Shown: positions 34,978 through 45,353, numbered from the stretch's first letter. The stretch is DNA of 64,000 nucleotides from Oryzomicrobium sp. (GCF_021287045.1 NZ_JAJTBG010000003.1:295241-359240), one strand, 5' to 3'. The notes: generated from the sequence alone by a model not told the origin. Program-made: numbers and translations.

Positions 34978-36072
34978 ATGACCGTCGCAACCGCCCTCGT
35001 CGCTGGTGTCGATGCCCTCCCTGGCCTGGTGGACCAGGCCGTGGCCCAAGCGCAGGCCAAGCTTGGCGGCCAGCATCCCCGGGCGGCCCTCCTGTTCCTG
35101 TCCGAGGAATTCACCCGCATCGCCCGGGAAACCCTGCGCCAGGCCACCCGGGCCACCGCCACCACCCAGATCGCCGGGGCCGTGGCCATGGGCGTGTGCA
35201 CCGAAGAAGGCTGGGTGGTAGACCGCCCTGCCGTGGCCGTCATGCTGTTCTGCGACGACGACGGCCTGGCGCCAAGCGGCAGCGGCATGCCCCTGTCCCT
35301 GGCCGGCACCCCCCATCTGTTGCCGGACTGGCAGGGCGGCCCGCCCCGCTTCGGCGGCAGCTTCAGCCCCCTGGGCGGCAGCTTCAGCCCGCTGCACGTG
35401 CCGCCGGCCACGCCGGTCTGGAGCCAGTCGCGCCTGGCCAGCGACGGCCGGGCCGAAGCCTATTTCCCCGGACTGACCCTGGACTGGAACGTCTCCCTGG
35501 GCCTGGAACTGCTCGCCCCACCGGCCCTGGTCACCGGTGTGGAGGGCTACGACCTGCACACCCTGGGCCAGCGCCCCGCCCTGGAAGCCCTGCTGGCGGC
35601 CCTGCCCGAAGCGGTGCGGCAGCGTACCCCCCTGCCCCTGCACCAGCTGGTGGCGGTGGTCGCCGACGGCAAACCCGACGAGGCCCTGGCCGCCGGCCGA
35701 GCCCGCATCGTCCCACTGCTCGCCGCCAACCTGGACCGTTCCATCACCCTGGCCCGCCGGGTCACCCCGGGGGCCCAGGTAACCTGGGGCCTGCGCCAGC
35801 CCCAGGGCGCCGAGCACGAAATGGAAACGGCCATGGAACGCTTGCGCAAGCGAGCACCCCAGCCGGAATTCGGCCTGATGTTCTCGTGCATCGGCCGCGG
35901 TCCCTACTTCTACGGCAGCGACGACCTGGACCTGCGCGCCTTCCGCAACGCCTATCCGGGGCTGCCGATCATCGGCGCCTACGGCTGCGGCCAGCTGGTG
36001 CCCAACCCCGGCGGCGGCGCGCGCCAGCTCAACAACAGCGTGCTGGCGGTGGTCGCCTCCCGAGCCGGCTGA
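34978..36072 (+). CDS. FIST-domain sensory protein
   Basis: The 364-residue soluble protein has FIST_N (about 20-200) and FIST_C (about 215-350) domains; the latter ends with the typical FGLMFSCIGRGPYFYG and IIGAYGCGQLVPN. FIST proteins are predicted small-ligand (often amino acid) sensors linked to chemotaxis or GGDEF output, but here the protein stands alone with no fused output domain. Residues about 121-134 hold a tandem duplication GGSFSPL-GGSFSPL absent from the family pattern. The sequence GACCGTCGC is repeated just before and at the start codon (34964 and 34980). A chemoreceptor gene follows 0.6 kb downstream. Confidence 0.85.
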   Translation: MTVATALVAGVDALPGLVDQAVAQAQAKLGGQHPRAALLFLSEEFTRIARETLRQATRATATTQIAGAVAMGVCTEEGWVVDRPAVAVMLFCDDDGLAPSGSGMPLSLAGTPHLLPDWQGGPPRFGGSFSPLGGSFSPLHVPPATPVWSQSRLASDGRAEAYFPGLTLDWNVSLGLELLAPPALVTGVEGYDLHTLGQRPALEALLAALPEAVRQRTPLPLHQLVAVVADGKPDEALAAGRARIVPLLAANLDRSITLARRVTPGAQVTWGLRQPQGAEHEMETAMERLRKRAPQPEFGLMFSCIGRGPYFYGSDDLDLRAFRNAYPGLPIIGAYGCGQLVPNPGGGARQLNNSVLAVVASRAG

Positions 36073-36142
36073 CGACCGCTCCCTTCACTCTCTTCCCCCT
36101 CTTCGATTCCCGGCCTTGCAGCCCCACCCAGCGAGCAACACC

Positions 36143-36574
36143 ATGTTCAACCCCAGCCGTGACCAGGTGCGCCAGTTCTTCTGCGACACCTACCGCAAGT
36201 GGCGCGATGGCGCCGTCCTCTCCGGCGCCGAAATCCCGGCCGCCGACATCATCGCCCTGCATCCCGAATACCACGGCCTGCTGGCCGACCCCGAGGCCCT
36301 CGGCAAGGAATGGACGCCCGAGCAAGGCACGATGAACCCCTTCCTGCACCTGTCGCTTCACCTGGCGGTGGCCGAGCAGTTGTCGATCGACCAGCCCCGG
36401 GGCATCCGCGCCGCCTACGACGGGCTGCGCCGCCGCTTCGACGACGAGCACGAAGCCCTGCACCGCCTGCTCGAATGCCTGGGCGAAGCCGTCTGGAAAG
36501 CCCAGCGCAACGGTGGGGTGATGGACGCGGAGGGCTACCTCGAATCGATCCGCAGGAGCTCTCCCGGCGCCTGA
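36143..36574 (+). CDS. DUF1841 family protein
   Basis: The 143-residue protein begins MFNPSRDQVRQFFCDTYRKW and contains HPEYHGLLAD and MNPFLHLSLHLAVAEQLSID, the typical DUF1841 pattern of betaproteobacteria. The conserved His residues in the centre suggest metal binding, but no function is established. The ATG at 36143 is preferred over upstream non-ATG codons because it matches family N-termini. Confidence 0.85.
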   Translation: MFNPSRDQVRQFFCDTYRKWRDGAVLSGAEIPAADIIALHPEYHGLLADPEALGKEWTPEQGTMNPFLHLSLHLAVAEQLSIDQPRGIRAAYDGLRRRFDDEHEALHRLLECLGEAVWKAQRNGGVMDAEGYLESIRRSSPGA

Positions 36575-36667
36575 AAAACCGTGCTCTAATCAACGCCGCA
36601 GCATTTCCAACCGTGACAGGCGCCCACAGAGGTCAGCCGTCCCAAGAGCCACCAGGAGGAGAGCAAC

Positions 36668-38314
36668 ATGCTGGAAAGTCTGCGCCTGCGCACCAAGATG
36701 CTGGTCATCACCGCCACCGTGATGATCGGACTGATCCTGATCACCGCACTTGCCGCTTTCAACACCCGCCATGAGCTGATCGAGGGGCGCAAGGCCCTGG
36801 TCCGCACCCAGGTGGAAAACGCCTACAACGTCATCGCCGGCCTCCAGGCCCTGGAAGCGGCGGGCACCCTGACCCGGGAAGAGGCCCAGGGCCGGGCCAA
36901 GGAAATGATCCGCCTGGCCCGCTACGGCGGCGCCGACGGCAAGGCCGAATACCTCTACGTCTGGTCCACCGAGGGGGTGAGCGTGATGCACCCGGTCAAG
37001 CTCGACTGGGCCGGCAAGAACATGAGCGACCAGATCAAGGACGCCAAGGGCCGCTTCACCATCCGGGACATGCTGGCCGGCGTGGCCAACGCCCCGGCGG
37101 CCTACGTGGACACCGCCTTCCCCCGCCCCGGCCAGCCGCCGGAAAAGGCCGTGCCCAAGCTCCAGTACGTGATGAAGTTCGCCCCCTGGGGCTGGGTGGT
37201 GGGCACCGGCATCTACCTTGACGACGTGGACAGCGAATTCCGCGAGCGCATGGCCGTCAACCTCACGGTGGCCCTCGCCATCCTGCTCGCCACCGGATTC
37301 ATCACCTTCCTGATCAGCCGCAGCATCCTGCGCCAGGTGGGCGGCGAGCCCGCGGAAGCCATCGACCTGATGGCCCGGGCCTCCGCCGGCGACCTGACGG
37401 TGAACGTGCCGCCGGCCCCCGCCGGCTCCATGCTCGCCTCCTTCGCCACCATGGTCGCCGCCATCCGCGCCATGGCCCGGGAAATCGGCCAGGGCTCGGA
37501 AACCCTGGTGACCAACGCCGAGCGCATCAGCACCGCCGCCCGGGAAGTCTCAGTCTCGTCCCACCAGCAGGCCGACGCCACCTCGGCCATGGCCGCTGCC
37601 ATCGAGCAGATGACGGTGAGCATCAACCACATCTCGGCCAGCGCCCAGGACACCCGCAACGAATCCCTGCGCTCGGCGGAACTGGCCGAACAGGGCGAAG
37701 GCCGGGTCGAAGACGCGGTGCGGGCCATGACCACCATTTCCGAGAGCGCCAGCCAGACCGCGGAGCGCATCCGCTCCCTGGAAGAGCGGGCCCAGCAGGT
37801 CTCGTCGATCGCCGGGGTGATCAAGGAGATCGCCGCCCAGACCAACCTGCTGGCCTTGAACGCCGCCATCGAGGCGGCCCGGGCCGGCGAGGCCGGCCGC
37901 GGCTTCGCCGTGGTGGCCGACGAGGTGCGCAAGCTGGCCGAACGCACCTCCACCGCCACCGTGGAGATCGAGGAGATGCTTCAGGGTATCCAGAGCGAAA
38001 CCAGCGAAGCGGTCCAGGTCATGGGTGCCGCCCTGCCTCAGGTCAACGCCGGCGTCGACATGGCCCAGAACGCGGCCGAATCCCTGCGCGGCATCCGGGA
38101 AAGCGCCGCCAACACCCTGGACCGCATCAACGACGTAGCCGACGCCACCCACGAGCAAAGCGCCGCCAGCACCAGCATCGCCCAGAAGGTCGAGCACATC
38201 GCCCAGATGGTCGAACAGACCAGCGCCGCCATGCAGAACACCGCCGCCACGGCGGAAAGCCTGGAAAAGCTCGCCGCCGAACTGAACACCCTGGTGCGGC
38301 GCTTCAAGTATTAG
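36668..38314 (+). CDS. Methyl-accepting chemotaxis protein with single-Cache sensor
   Basis: The 548-residue receptor has a membrane helix (about 12-32), a periplasmic single-Cache (sCache_2) domain (about 35-190) with [15 protein letters not shown] and [13 protein letters not shown], a second helix (about 197-216), a HAMP region and a signalling domain. Its hairpin tip reads [20 protein letters not shown]. It ends in RRFKY without a CheR-binding pentapeptide. sCache_2 receptors often bind short-chain carboxylates, in keeping with the acetate/propionate genes in this window, but the ligand is inference. AGGAGG precedes the ATG. Confidence 0.92.
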   Translation: MLESLRLRTKMLVITATVMIGLILITALAAFNTRHELIEGRKALVRTQVENAYNVIAGLQALEAAGTLTREEAQGRAKEMIRLARYGGADGKAEYLYVWSTEGVSVMHPVKLDWAGKNMSDQIKDAKGRFTIRDMLAGVANAPAAYVDTAFPRPGQPPEKAVPKLQYVMKFAPWGWVVGTGIYLDDVDSEFRERMAVNLTVALAILLATGFITFLISRSILRQVGGEPAEAIDLMARASAGDLTVNVPPAPAGSMLASFATMVAAIRAMAREIGQGSETLVTNAERISTAAREVSVSSHQQADATSAMAAAIEQMTVSINHISASAQDTRNESLRSAELAEQGEGRVEDAVRAMTTISESASQTAERIRSLEERAQQVSSIAGVIKEIAAQTNLLALNAAIEAARAGEAGRGFAVVADEVRKLAERTSTATVEIEEMLQGIQSETSEAVQVMGAALPQVNAGVDMAQNAAESLRGIRESAANTLDRINDVADATHEQSAASTSIAQKVEHIAQMVEQTSAAMQNTAATAESLEKLAAELNTLVRRFKY

Positions 38315-38327
38315 GCAGAGTGGGGAA

Positions 38328-38362
38328 AAAAAGAGGTAGGTCACTTCGACCCACCTCTTTTT
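38328..38362. terminator. Bidirectional terminator between chemoreceptor and J-like gene
   Basis: A 15-bp stem with one mismatch (arms AAAAAGAGGTAGGTC and GACCCACCTCTTTTT) closes an ACTTC loop, with A-tract and T-tract on its two sides. It serves the chemoreceptor from the left and the minus-strand J-like gene from the right. Confidence 0.88.
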
Positions 38363-38386
38363 CGGCACCATCCAACCCGATTAGCA

Positions 38387-38845
38387 CTACATTTTTTCAG
38401 TTTCGCAGTTATCCATAACCGTGGTTTGCCAGCCTGGACGCCACCGGCATTTCTTGCAACGCGAGTCTGCGGCTTCGTCTCCCGATGTCCCAACGGCGGC
38501 ATTTTCATGGCTATTTTGCGTGACATTCCCACGGCTGGAATAGCCCTGTGATTCTAGCTGTACGTCAACGTTCTCACCGGCTTGCCCCCCTGAAACATTA
38601 CCCTTAACACCGGGGTGCCACGAAAGATAAGACGCGTCATAGAGCCGTCTTGCCGCCGGAGTAGTCAGCACTTTGTAGGCATGACGCATCTCATCGAGGA
38701 TTTCGGGCTGTGGCGGAGTCCCGTCTATCAGGCTTTGCTTTAATCGCTCCAGACCGTGACGGTAGGCATCCACGATCTCCCCTTGGGACGCCCCAAACTC
38801 AATATTCAACGCCTGGTAATAATCGACTTGCTTTCGATGCCTCAT
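38387..38845 (-). CDS. J-domain-like protein lacking HPD, unknown function
   Basis: The 152-residue protein has an N-terminal J-like helical domain, YYQALNIEFGASQGEIVDAY then LDEMRHAYKVLTTPAARRLYD (about 9-75). The HPD tripeptide that stimulates Hsp70 is absent; the loop reads GTPPQPE instead. The rest is Gly/Asn/Ser-rich with a basic Cys-containing end (CKKCRWRP). The same HPD-less domain heads the YjgN fusion 1.3 kb upstream. Base composition is visibly lower in GC than the neighbours, and the 223-bp gap before it is AT-rich, so it may be acquired. GGAAGG six bases before the ATG at 38845 supports this start. Confidence 0.65.
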   Translation of the reverse strand: MRHRKQVDYYQALNIEFGASQGEIVDAYRHGLERLKQSLIDGTPPQPEILDEMRHAYKVLTTPAARRLYDASYLSWHPGVKGNVSGGQAGENVDVQLESQGYSSRGNVTQNSHENAAVGTSGDEAADSRCKKCRWRPGWQTTVMDNCETEKM

Positions 38846-39068
38846 CGCCAACCTTCCACCATTCTTGACGCCGATCTGACGAAACGACAAGCGGATTCTA
38901 CAACAAAAAATGACAAAAGATTAATTTACAAATGCCAATATCATTGTAAAAATTGGAGCGAGGGCAATAGCACACCATCACAATTCAATAAGGCATAAAA
39001 CAACAGAAGCGAAAACACCAGCAACACCTTGGTGCTCAAGCGCAAAAGAAAGTAAGTAGTTGTAGCGC

Positions 39069-40097
39069 TTAGGGACTTAAAGCTTGCAAGGCGGCTACAC
39101 GGGCTTGTATATCTGGGTGAGACGCCAACAAAGTGCCACGCTCATCAGAATGCGTACTTTGGTTTTGTTCAAGGCGAAGCAATATCTGCCCCAGCAATTC
39201 GGGGGACAGCCCCGCCTGACGCAGCCGGTCGGCCGCGTAGCGGTCCGCCTCCGACTCGAAGTCCCGGGAGTAGCGGAATTCCAGTACCAGGGCAGCCATG
39301 CCGCTGGCCAGGGACGACACGTCGCCCAGGTAGAGGCCGACCGCGTAGGCCACCACCGAGCTTTGCAGCAGCTGGCGCAGGCCGTGGCGATAGGCCACAT
39401 GGCCCAGTTCGTGGGCCATCACCGCCACCACCTCGTCGTCGCTGCCGGCCAGTTTCACCAGGGAGTCGAATACCACCACGTCGCCGCTGGGCAGGGCGAA
39501 GGCGTTGGGCATCGGCCCCTGGCGGAAATGCAGCGCGTAGGCCGGGCGCCCGGCACCGCCTTGCGGCGGGCCGAGCACGGCCGCCATCCGGCTGCGCAGT
39601 GCCTGCTGGCGCTCCTCCGGCAGGGCCGAGGGCTTGAGCAGGGTCCTGTCCAGGGTCGACAGGGCCGCGTCCGAGATGTGCTGGGTCAGCGCCGCCGGAA
39701 TCCGGGGGGCCACGATTCCCGCGGCCCAGGGCAGCCCCCACTGGTAGGCGGCGGCCAGAGCCGCCACGGTGACGACGAGGGACGCCAGGGCCACCGTCCA
39801 GCGACGCTGGAGGCGGGCCACGGCGCCGCTGGCTCCATCCCGGGTGCCGAGCCTGGCTCCGAGCTGGGCCAGGAGGTCTGCGCCACCGCTCGTGCGGGGG
39901 ATCTCGCAGTGACCGCCGTCGGGCAGGGTCAGCACCCGGGGAGCCCCGCCCAGGGGTTCGTCCAGACGGCATGCGTCGATGGGGTAGGAGCGGCTCACGG
40001 CCTCGCCGTCCAGGCATAGCCGGTCGCCGTCCAGGCGCAGGACGACCCCCTGGCGGCGGGCGCTGCGGCCGTCGTAGAAATCGATCGAGGCAGTCAT
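39069..40097 (-). CDS. M48-family membrane metalloprotease
   Basis: The 342-residue protein has an N-terminal beta-rich region (about 1-65, FYDGRSARRQGVVLRLDGD), a membrane helix (about 101-119) and an M48 peptidase domain with the zinc motif HELGH (229-233) and the third ligand region FESEADRYAAD (about 280). M48 enzymes such as HtpX, BepA and Oma1 act in envelope protein quality control. It is 32 bases downstream of the J-like/YjgN fusion gene and presumably in one unit. Partners are inferred from position. Confidence 0.88.
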   Translation of the reverse strand: MTASIDFYDGRSARRQGVVLRLDGDRLCLDGEAVSRSYPIDACRLDEPLGGAPRVLTLPDGGHCEIPRTSGGADLLAQLGARLGTRDGASGAVARLQRRWTVALASLVVTVAALAAAYQWGLPWAAGIVAPRIPAALTQHISDAALSTLDRTLLKPSALPEERQQALRSRMAAVLGPPQGGAGRPAYALHFRQGPMPNAFALPSGDVVVFDSLVKLAGSDDEVVAVMAHELGHVAYRHGLRQLLQSSVVAYAVGLYLGDVSSLASGMAALVLEFRYSRDFESEADRYAADRLRQAGLSPELLGQILLRLEQNQSTHSDERGTLLASHPDIQARVAALQALSP

Positions 40098-40129
40098 CGA
40101 CGGGTCGGGTTGGTGTGCGAAAGGCCTGT

Positions 40130-41488
40130 TCAGAAGGCCACGTCCAGATCGAACATCTCGGCCGCCTCGTCGCCCAGGGCGCTGGCCCTGGTGCTCTCAC
40201 CGGCCACGAAGGCCTCAAGCCCACCCCAGGCGGTGAGGGATAGGCCGGCGGCCCGGTAGCGGGCCAGGCGTACCTTGGCCCAGGGCCAGAACAGGCCCAG
40301 GGTGCAGATCGTCGCCAACCAGTTGGTCGCCACCAGGAAGAAGTACGGCAGCACCCGCAGCCGGCTGGCGAAACCGTGGTCAGCCAGGCGGGTGTGGTTC
40401 CACACCAGGTTGGTCATGCCGACGATGACGTAGGGCATGAACAGCAGCTGGAAGCCCAGCACTGCCACCATCAACAGCAACGGCACCATCGGCGCGACGG
40501 AATCGCCCAGTTGCCAAACCAGGAAAACCAACGCGGCGACCAGGACCACACCGCCCAGCAGGGGCTTTAGGAAAAGGGCGAAGAACGGCCCCGACGTGGC
40601 GGTGCAGGTGAACGGTGCCGAACCGTAGCGCAGGTTGTCGAGCACGAAGCGCTTCTGCCGTTGCAGCCACAGGGGAAACAGCAGTCCCAGGCTGAGCAGG
40701 GTGAGCAGACCGAAGCCGACGAAGGTGCTCAGGGCCTGGCGATAGGTGCCGTGGAACGAAAAACGCAGCCCCCGGTAGCTGGTGTTATAGGCGCGGAAAC
40801 GGAAGGCCCGCACCGCCAGCCACGGCACCAGGGGCACCAGGGCCAGCAAGGCGAGGCCATGGGCCACCGGGCCGGCTTTCTCGGCCACCGACAGGGCCAT
40901 CAGCAGGACAAAGGCCACCGCCCGCCCCTTGAGGATGGCCTGGGGCTTGGCGTGGTAGGTGAAGCCGCTGCCGTCGAGCAGCAGGTTGCGGTGGAAGAAC
41001 TGCTCGCGGCGCACCTTGGCCCAGGCCGAGTAGATGCCCAGGGTGAGGATCGAAAGCAGGAGGTTCACGATCCAGATGCGGAAATACTCACCGCCGCTGC
41101 CGACGAATTCGAAATCGAAGCGCTGGGCACCGTCCCCCGAACCACCGCCATAGGACGGCGGCGTCGCCGGCGTGCCGCCGCCGGGCGGGACGCTGCGCAC
41201 CGCCCGGCCCTCCCGGTCACCACCACCGTCCAGCCGGTGTTCGACGCCGGCGCGGGACGCGGGCGGACAGGCGGCGTCGTAAGCGCCCCGGGCCGTCGGG
41301 TCGGACAGGGTCCGGTATGCTCGGCTCAAGGCATCCAGGACCTCGGGACCCGGCGCGGTGCCGGTGTTCAGGCCATGCTGCAGCCGGGCCAGGCCGCGCC
41401 GGTAGGCGGCGTTCACTTCAAGCGGGGACGCATCACGTGCGATCCCGAGCACTTCGTAATGGTCGGCGGCGGTATCCCGGACCGTCAT
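40130..41488 (-). CDS. J-like domain fused to DUF898 (YjgN) membrane protein
   Basis: The 452-residue protein starts with an HPD-less J-like domain (about 10-75, HYEVLGIARDASPLEVNAAY), a Gly/Pro/Arg-rich linker, then a DUF898/YjgN membrane domain. That domain (about 135-440) shows FDFEFVGSGGEYFRIWIVN and ILTLGIYSAWAKVRREQFF, and the GIYSAWAKV-type motif recurs as CTLGLFWPWAKVRLARY near the end. YjgN is an inner-membrane family of unknown function. Many genomes place DUF898 next to M48 proteases, as here; the fused J-like domain is the unusual part. The start has AGGAT-type purines upstream. Confidence 0.8.
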   Translation of the reverse strand: MTVRDTAADHYEVLGIARDASPLEVNAAYRRGLARLQHGLNTGTAPGPEVLDALSRAYRTLSDPTARGAYDAACPPASRAGVEHRLDGGGDREGRAVRSVPPGGGTPATPPSYGGGSGDGAQRFDFEFVGSGGEYFRIWIVNLLLSILTLGIYSAWAKVRREQFFHRNLLLDGSGFTYHAKPQAILKGRAVAFVLLMALSVAEKAGPVAHGLALLALVPLVPWLAVRAFRFRAYNTSYRGLRFSFHGTYRQALSTFVGFGLLTLLSLGLLFPLWLQRQKRFVLDNLRYGSAPFTCTATSGPFFALFLKPLLGGVVLVAALVFLVWQLGDSVAPMVPLLLMVAVLGFQLLFMPYVIVGMTNLVWNHTRLADHGFASRLRVLPYFFLVATNWLATICTLGLFWPWAKVRLARYRAAGLSLTAWGGLEAFVAGESTRASALGDEAAEMFDLDVAF

Positions 41489-41603
41489 GGCATCCTCTCC
41501 CGGAGGTCAGTTATTGACGAGAGGCTGACGCTTCCCGCGGGAGAGGATTTTACGTCGTCGTCATTGTATTTGTATCGATCCGAAGACAATCCGGCGAAAA
41601 AAA

Positions 41604-42602
41604 TCAGCCGCCCACATCCACCACCAGGCGCCCGCGTACCTTGCCATCGACGATGTCGTGGGCGGCGCCGATCACCTCCGCCAAACCGATGTGGCGGGTC
41701 ATGGCGGCGAGCTTGGCCGGGTCCAGGTCCCGGGCCAGGCGCTGCCAGGCGGCCAGGCGCAGTTCAAGGGGAGCCATGACACTGTCGATGCCGCACAGGG
41801 TGACACCGCGCAGGATGAAGGGCGCAACGGTCGACGGGAAATCCATGCCCTGAGCCAGGCCGCAGGCGGCCACAGCGCCCCGGTAGCGGGTCCCGGCGCA
41901 GACGTTGGCCAGGGTGTGGCTGCCCACCGTATCCACCGCGCCGGCCCAGCGCTCCTTGGCGAGAGGCCGGCCCGGGGCGGCCAGTTCGGCCCGGTCGATG
42001 ACGGTGGCGGCGCCCAGCTGCTTGAGATAGTCCGTCTCGGCGAGACGGCCAGTAGAAGCGATCACCGCGTAACCGAGCTTGGCCAGCAGCGCCACCGCCA
42101 CCGAGCCCACCCCGCCGGCGGCGCCGGTGACCAGCACCTCGCCCTTGTCCGGGGTGACGCCGTGGGCTTCCAGGGCCAGCACGCAGAGCATGGCGGTGTA
42201 GCCAGCAGTGCCGATGGCCATCGCCTGGGCAGGCGTGAAGGCCGCCGGCAACGGCACCAGCCATTCGCCCTTGACCCGGGCCTTGGCGGCGTAGCCGCCC
42301 CAGTGGCCTTCGCCCACGCCCCAGCCGTTGAGGATCACCTGGTCGCCGGGCTTCCAGGAAGGGTTGGCGCTCTCCAGCACGGTGCCGGCGAAGTCGATGC
42401 CCGGCACCATCGGGTAGCGCCGCACCACCGGGGATTTGCCGGTAATGGCCAGGCCGTCCTTGTAGTTGACCGTGGAGGCGGCCACCGCCACGGTGACGTC
42501 GCCTTCGGTGTTGGCGATCAGGTCGCTGTCGTTGAGTTGGACCAGCCGGGCGCTGACCGCTCCCGTATCGCCGGACTTTTCCACCAGGATGGCATCGAAC
42601 AT
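41604..42602 (-). CDS. AcuI/YhdH-family reductase, second paralogue
   Basis: The 332-residue medium-chain reductase matches the AcuI-type enzyme at 18466-19482 in all landmarks: [32 protein letters not shown] and [19 protein letters not shown]. Sequence identity looks moderate, so this is an old paralogue, not a recent duplication. Expected activity is NADPH-dependent reduction of acrylyl-CoA or a related enone. Unlike its paralogue it stands alone, divergent from the moxR region. Its exact substrate cannot be read from the sequence. Confidence 0.82.
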   Translation of the reverse strand: MFDAILVEKSGDTGAVSARLVQLNDSDLIANTEGDVTVAVAASTVNYKDGLAITGKSPVVRRYPMVPGIDFAGTVLESANPSWKPGDQVILNGWGVGEGHWGGYAAKARVKGEWLVPLPAAFTPAQAMAIGTAGYTAMLCVLALEAHGVTPDKGEVLVTGAAGGVGSVAVALLAKLGYAVIASTGRLAETDYLKQLGAATVIDRAELAAPGRPLAKERWAGAVDTVGSHTLANVCAGTRYRGAVAACGLAQGMDFPSTVAPFILRGVTLCGIDSVMAPLELRLAAWQRLARDLDPAKLAAMTRHIGLAEVIGAAHDIVDGKVRGRLVVDVGG

Positions 42603-42675
42603 GTATGGTCTCCAGAGCGTCTATTGAAGCGATAGCCAAAAGGAAATACCCGGCTGTGACATGAAAACCGCCGGC

Positions 42676-42693
42676 GTGCCGTACAATCGGCAC
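42676..42693. promoter_or_regulatory. Inverted repeat GTGCCG-N6-CGGCAC, possible operator
   Basis: Two 6-bp arms flank TACAAT, which is itself a fair -10 element on the plus strand. A repressor site over a promoter is plausible, but I found no -35 at proper spacing. Confidence 0.3.
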
Positions 42694-42805
42694 CAAGATA
42701 CGGAATAAGTAAAACGGTTGCTCAAAACATAATCCGCGATCAGGCCGGGCAGCGGGGCGTGCGATCCACACCCGCCGGCGGCCTCGCCCTGCAGGAGAGA
42801 ACATC

Positions 42806-42934
42806 ATGGCCGATCTTTTCGCCCCCGTCGACCCGGGGGCCATGCCCCGCAATGGCGGCATCGGAATACCCCGGCGGCATCGGCACGACAACCGCCGTGC
42901 ATATCGCCAACATTCCCGGTTCCCCCTCTGGTAG
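42806..42934 (+). CDS. Possible 42-aa leader or small protein upstream of moxR
   Basis: GCAGGAGAGAACATC places a strong ribosome binding site eight bases before this ATG. The product starts MADLFAPVDPGAMPRNGG and ends in an Arg/His-rich tail (RRHRHDNRRAYRQHSR). No homologue is recognised. It may be a real small protein, a translated leader, or a remnant of a longer gene cut by a frameshift; the reading frame next to it stays open for another 95 bases. Confidence 0.3.
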   Translation: MADLFAPVDPGAMPRNGGIGIPRRHRHDNRRAYRQHSRFPLW

Positions 42935-43030
42935 CCTGGGCCGCACCGTTCCCGCCCTGCCGCATCGCCCCCCGGCCAACCCCTCGCCAGGCCACGCTTC
43001 CGGCCCCGTTCCAGCGTTCAGACCCGCCCC

Positions 43031-43885
<855 letters not shown>

Positions 43886-43895
43886 CCCCCACCCC

Positions 43896-45353
43896 ATGCT
43901 CACCGACCTTCTCGATCTCAGCCCCGAGCACAGCCGCCCCGGCGACTCCGCCGACATCGATACGGCCGACGCCCGGGCCAGGGCGCTGCTCGAAATGTTC
44001 CCGGTGCCGGTCACGGTCTCGCGCCTGAGCGACGGTCTGCTGTTCTACTGCAACCGCCGGGCCGAGGACCTGCTGGAAATCGGGGGTGTGGACTGGCACG
44101 ACATCCAGTCCACCCGCTTCTACGCCAACCACGACGATCGGGCCGAGATGGTGCGGGAGCTGCTCATCGCCGGCCGGGTCACCGACAAGGACATGCGCTT
44201 CCGCAGCTGGAGCGGACGGGAATTCTGGGCCCACCTGTCGGCCCAGCGCTGCCGCTTCGGCGACGACGAGGCGCTCATCGTCTCGTTCCACGACGTGGAC
44301 CAGCAGCGCCTCCTGGCCGAGGCCACCCGTTCCCGGGAAGCCTTCCTGCGCGGCCTGTTCGACGCCCTGCCGATCGCCGTGCTGCAAACCGACCGGCAAG
44401 GCAGGATCGAATTCATCAACAACGCCAGCCAGGCCCTGTTCGGCCTGTCGCTGCACGAGTTCCGCCGCCGCGACTGGTGGCGCACCTTGTTTCCGGACAA
44501 GGATTACCGAGCTTTCGCCTCGGAACACCTAACCCGGCTGATGGATCAGGCCCGCCAGCGCCGCAGCCGGATGGAAGTCGGCGCCAACGGCTCCAGCGAC
44601 CGCATGGAACTGAAGGCGGTCTGCTACCACCCCCGGCGCGAAGAGCGGGACCTGGAATTCCTCTACGTAGACATGGACAGCCACGGCCTGTGGACCCTGG
44701 TGGACGTGACCGAACAGAACCAGGCCGAGCGCTCCCTGCTCGCCGCCAACCTGGATCTGCAACAGCAACTGGCCGAAAACCAGCGCCTCCAGGAACAGCT
44801 GCGCGAGCAGGCGGTGCGCGACCCTCTCACCGGCCTGTTCAACCGCCGCTATCTGGACGACATCCTGGACGGCGAACTGGCCCGGGCCCGGCGCCAAGGC
44901 TACCCGGTGGCCGTGGTGATGCTCGACATCGACCACTTCAAGCGCCTCAACGACACCTACGGCCACCAGGCCGGCGACGAGGTGATCCGCCGCCTGGGCG
45001 GCACCCTGCGCCGCAACTCGCGCAGCGGCGACCTGCTCTGCCGCTACGGCGGCGAGGAATTCATCCTGGTGCTGCCCAACATGGGCCAGGACGACGCCCT
45101 GGTGCGCTGCGAGGCGTTGCGCCGCTCTTTCGCCAGCGAGCCGGTGCGCTTTGGCCGCCAGGAACTGTCCGCCACCCTGTCCGGCGGACTGGCCCTCTTC
45201 CCGTTCCACGGCGAGGACCGGGACCAGCTCATCCGGGCCGCCGATGGCGCCCTCTACGCCGCCAAGGCCGCCGGACGCAACCGCCTGCGCCTGGCCGACG
45301 CCCCCCTGGCTTCGGTGGAGTCCGACTGCGGCGACGGGATGCTTCCGTGCTGA
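43896..45353 (+). CDS. PAS-PAS-GGDEF diguanylate cyclase
   Basis: The 485-residue cytoplasmic protein has two PAS-type domains (about 25-145 and 150-280), a coiled-coil linker (LQQQLAENQRLQEQLREQAV) and a GGDEF domain with DPLTGLFNRRYLDDIL, catalytic GGEEF (about 385-389) and the inhibitory I-site RSGD five residues before it. It should make c-di-GMP under product inhibition. There is no membrane segment. It starts 10 bases after moxR, and its end overlaps the start of the VWA gene, so the three are translated as a unit. Confidence 0.92.
   Translation: MLTDLLDLSPEHSRPGDSADIDTADARARALLEMFPVPVTVSRLSDGLLFYCNRRAEDLLEIGGVDWHDIQSTRFYANHDDRAEMVRELLIAGRVTDKDMRFRSWSGREFWAHLSAQRCRFGDDEALIVSFHDVDQQRLLAEATRSREAFLRGLFDALPIAVLQTDRQGRIEFINNASQALFGLSLHEFRRRDWWRTLFPDKDYRAFASEHLTRLMDQARQRRSRMEVGANGSSDRMELKAVCYHPRREERDLEFLYVDMDSHGLWTLVDVTEQNQAERSLLAANLDLQQQLAENQRLQEQLREQAVRDPLTGLFNRRYLDDILDGELARARRQGYPVAVVMLDIDHFKRLNDTYGHQAGDEVIRRLGGTLRRNSRSGDLLCRYGGEEFILVLPNMGQDDALVRCEALRRSFASEPVRFGRQELSATLSGGLALFPFHGEDRDQLIRAADGALYAAKAAGRNRLRLADAPLASVESDCGDGMLPC

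Larger units (their letters stand above)
42603..43030. other. 428-bp divergent intergenic region ahead of moxR
   Basis: It contains an AT-rich stretch at about 42640-42740 that should hold promoters for both directions and an inverted repeat GTGCCG-TACAAT-CGGCAC at 42676-42693. A small ORF with a good ribosome binding site lies at 42806-42934. The final 96 bases before moxR are GC-rich with no recognisable element. Confidence 0.4.
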
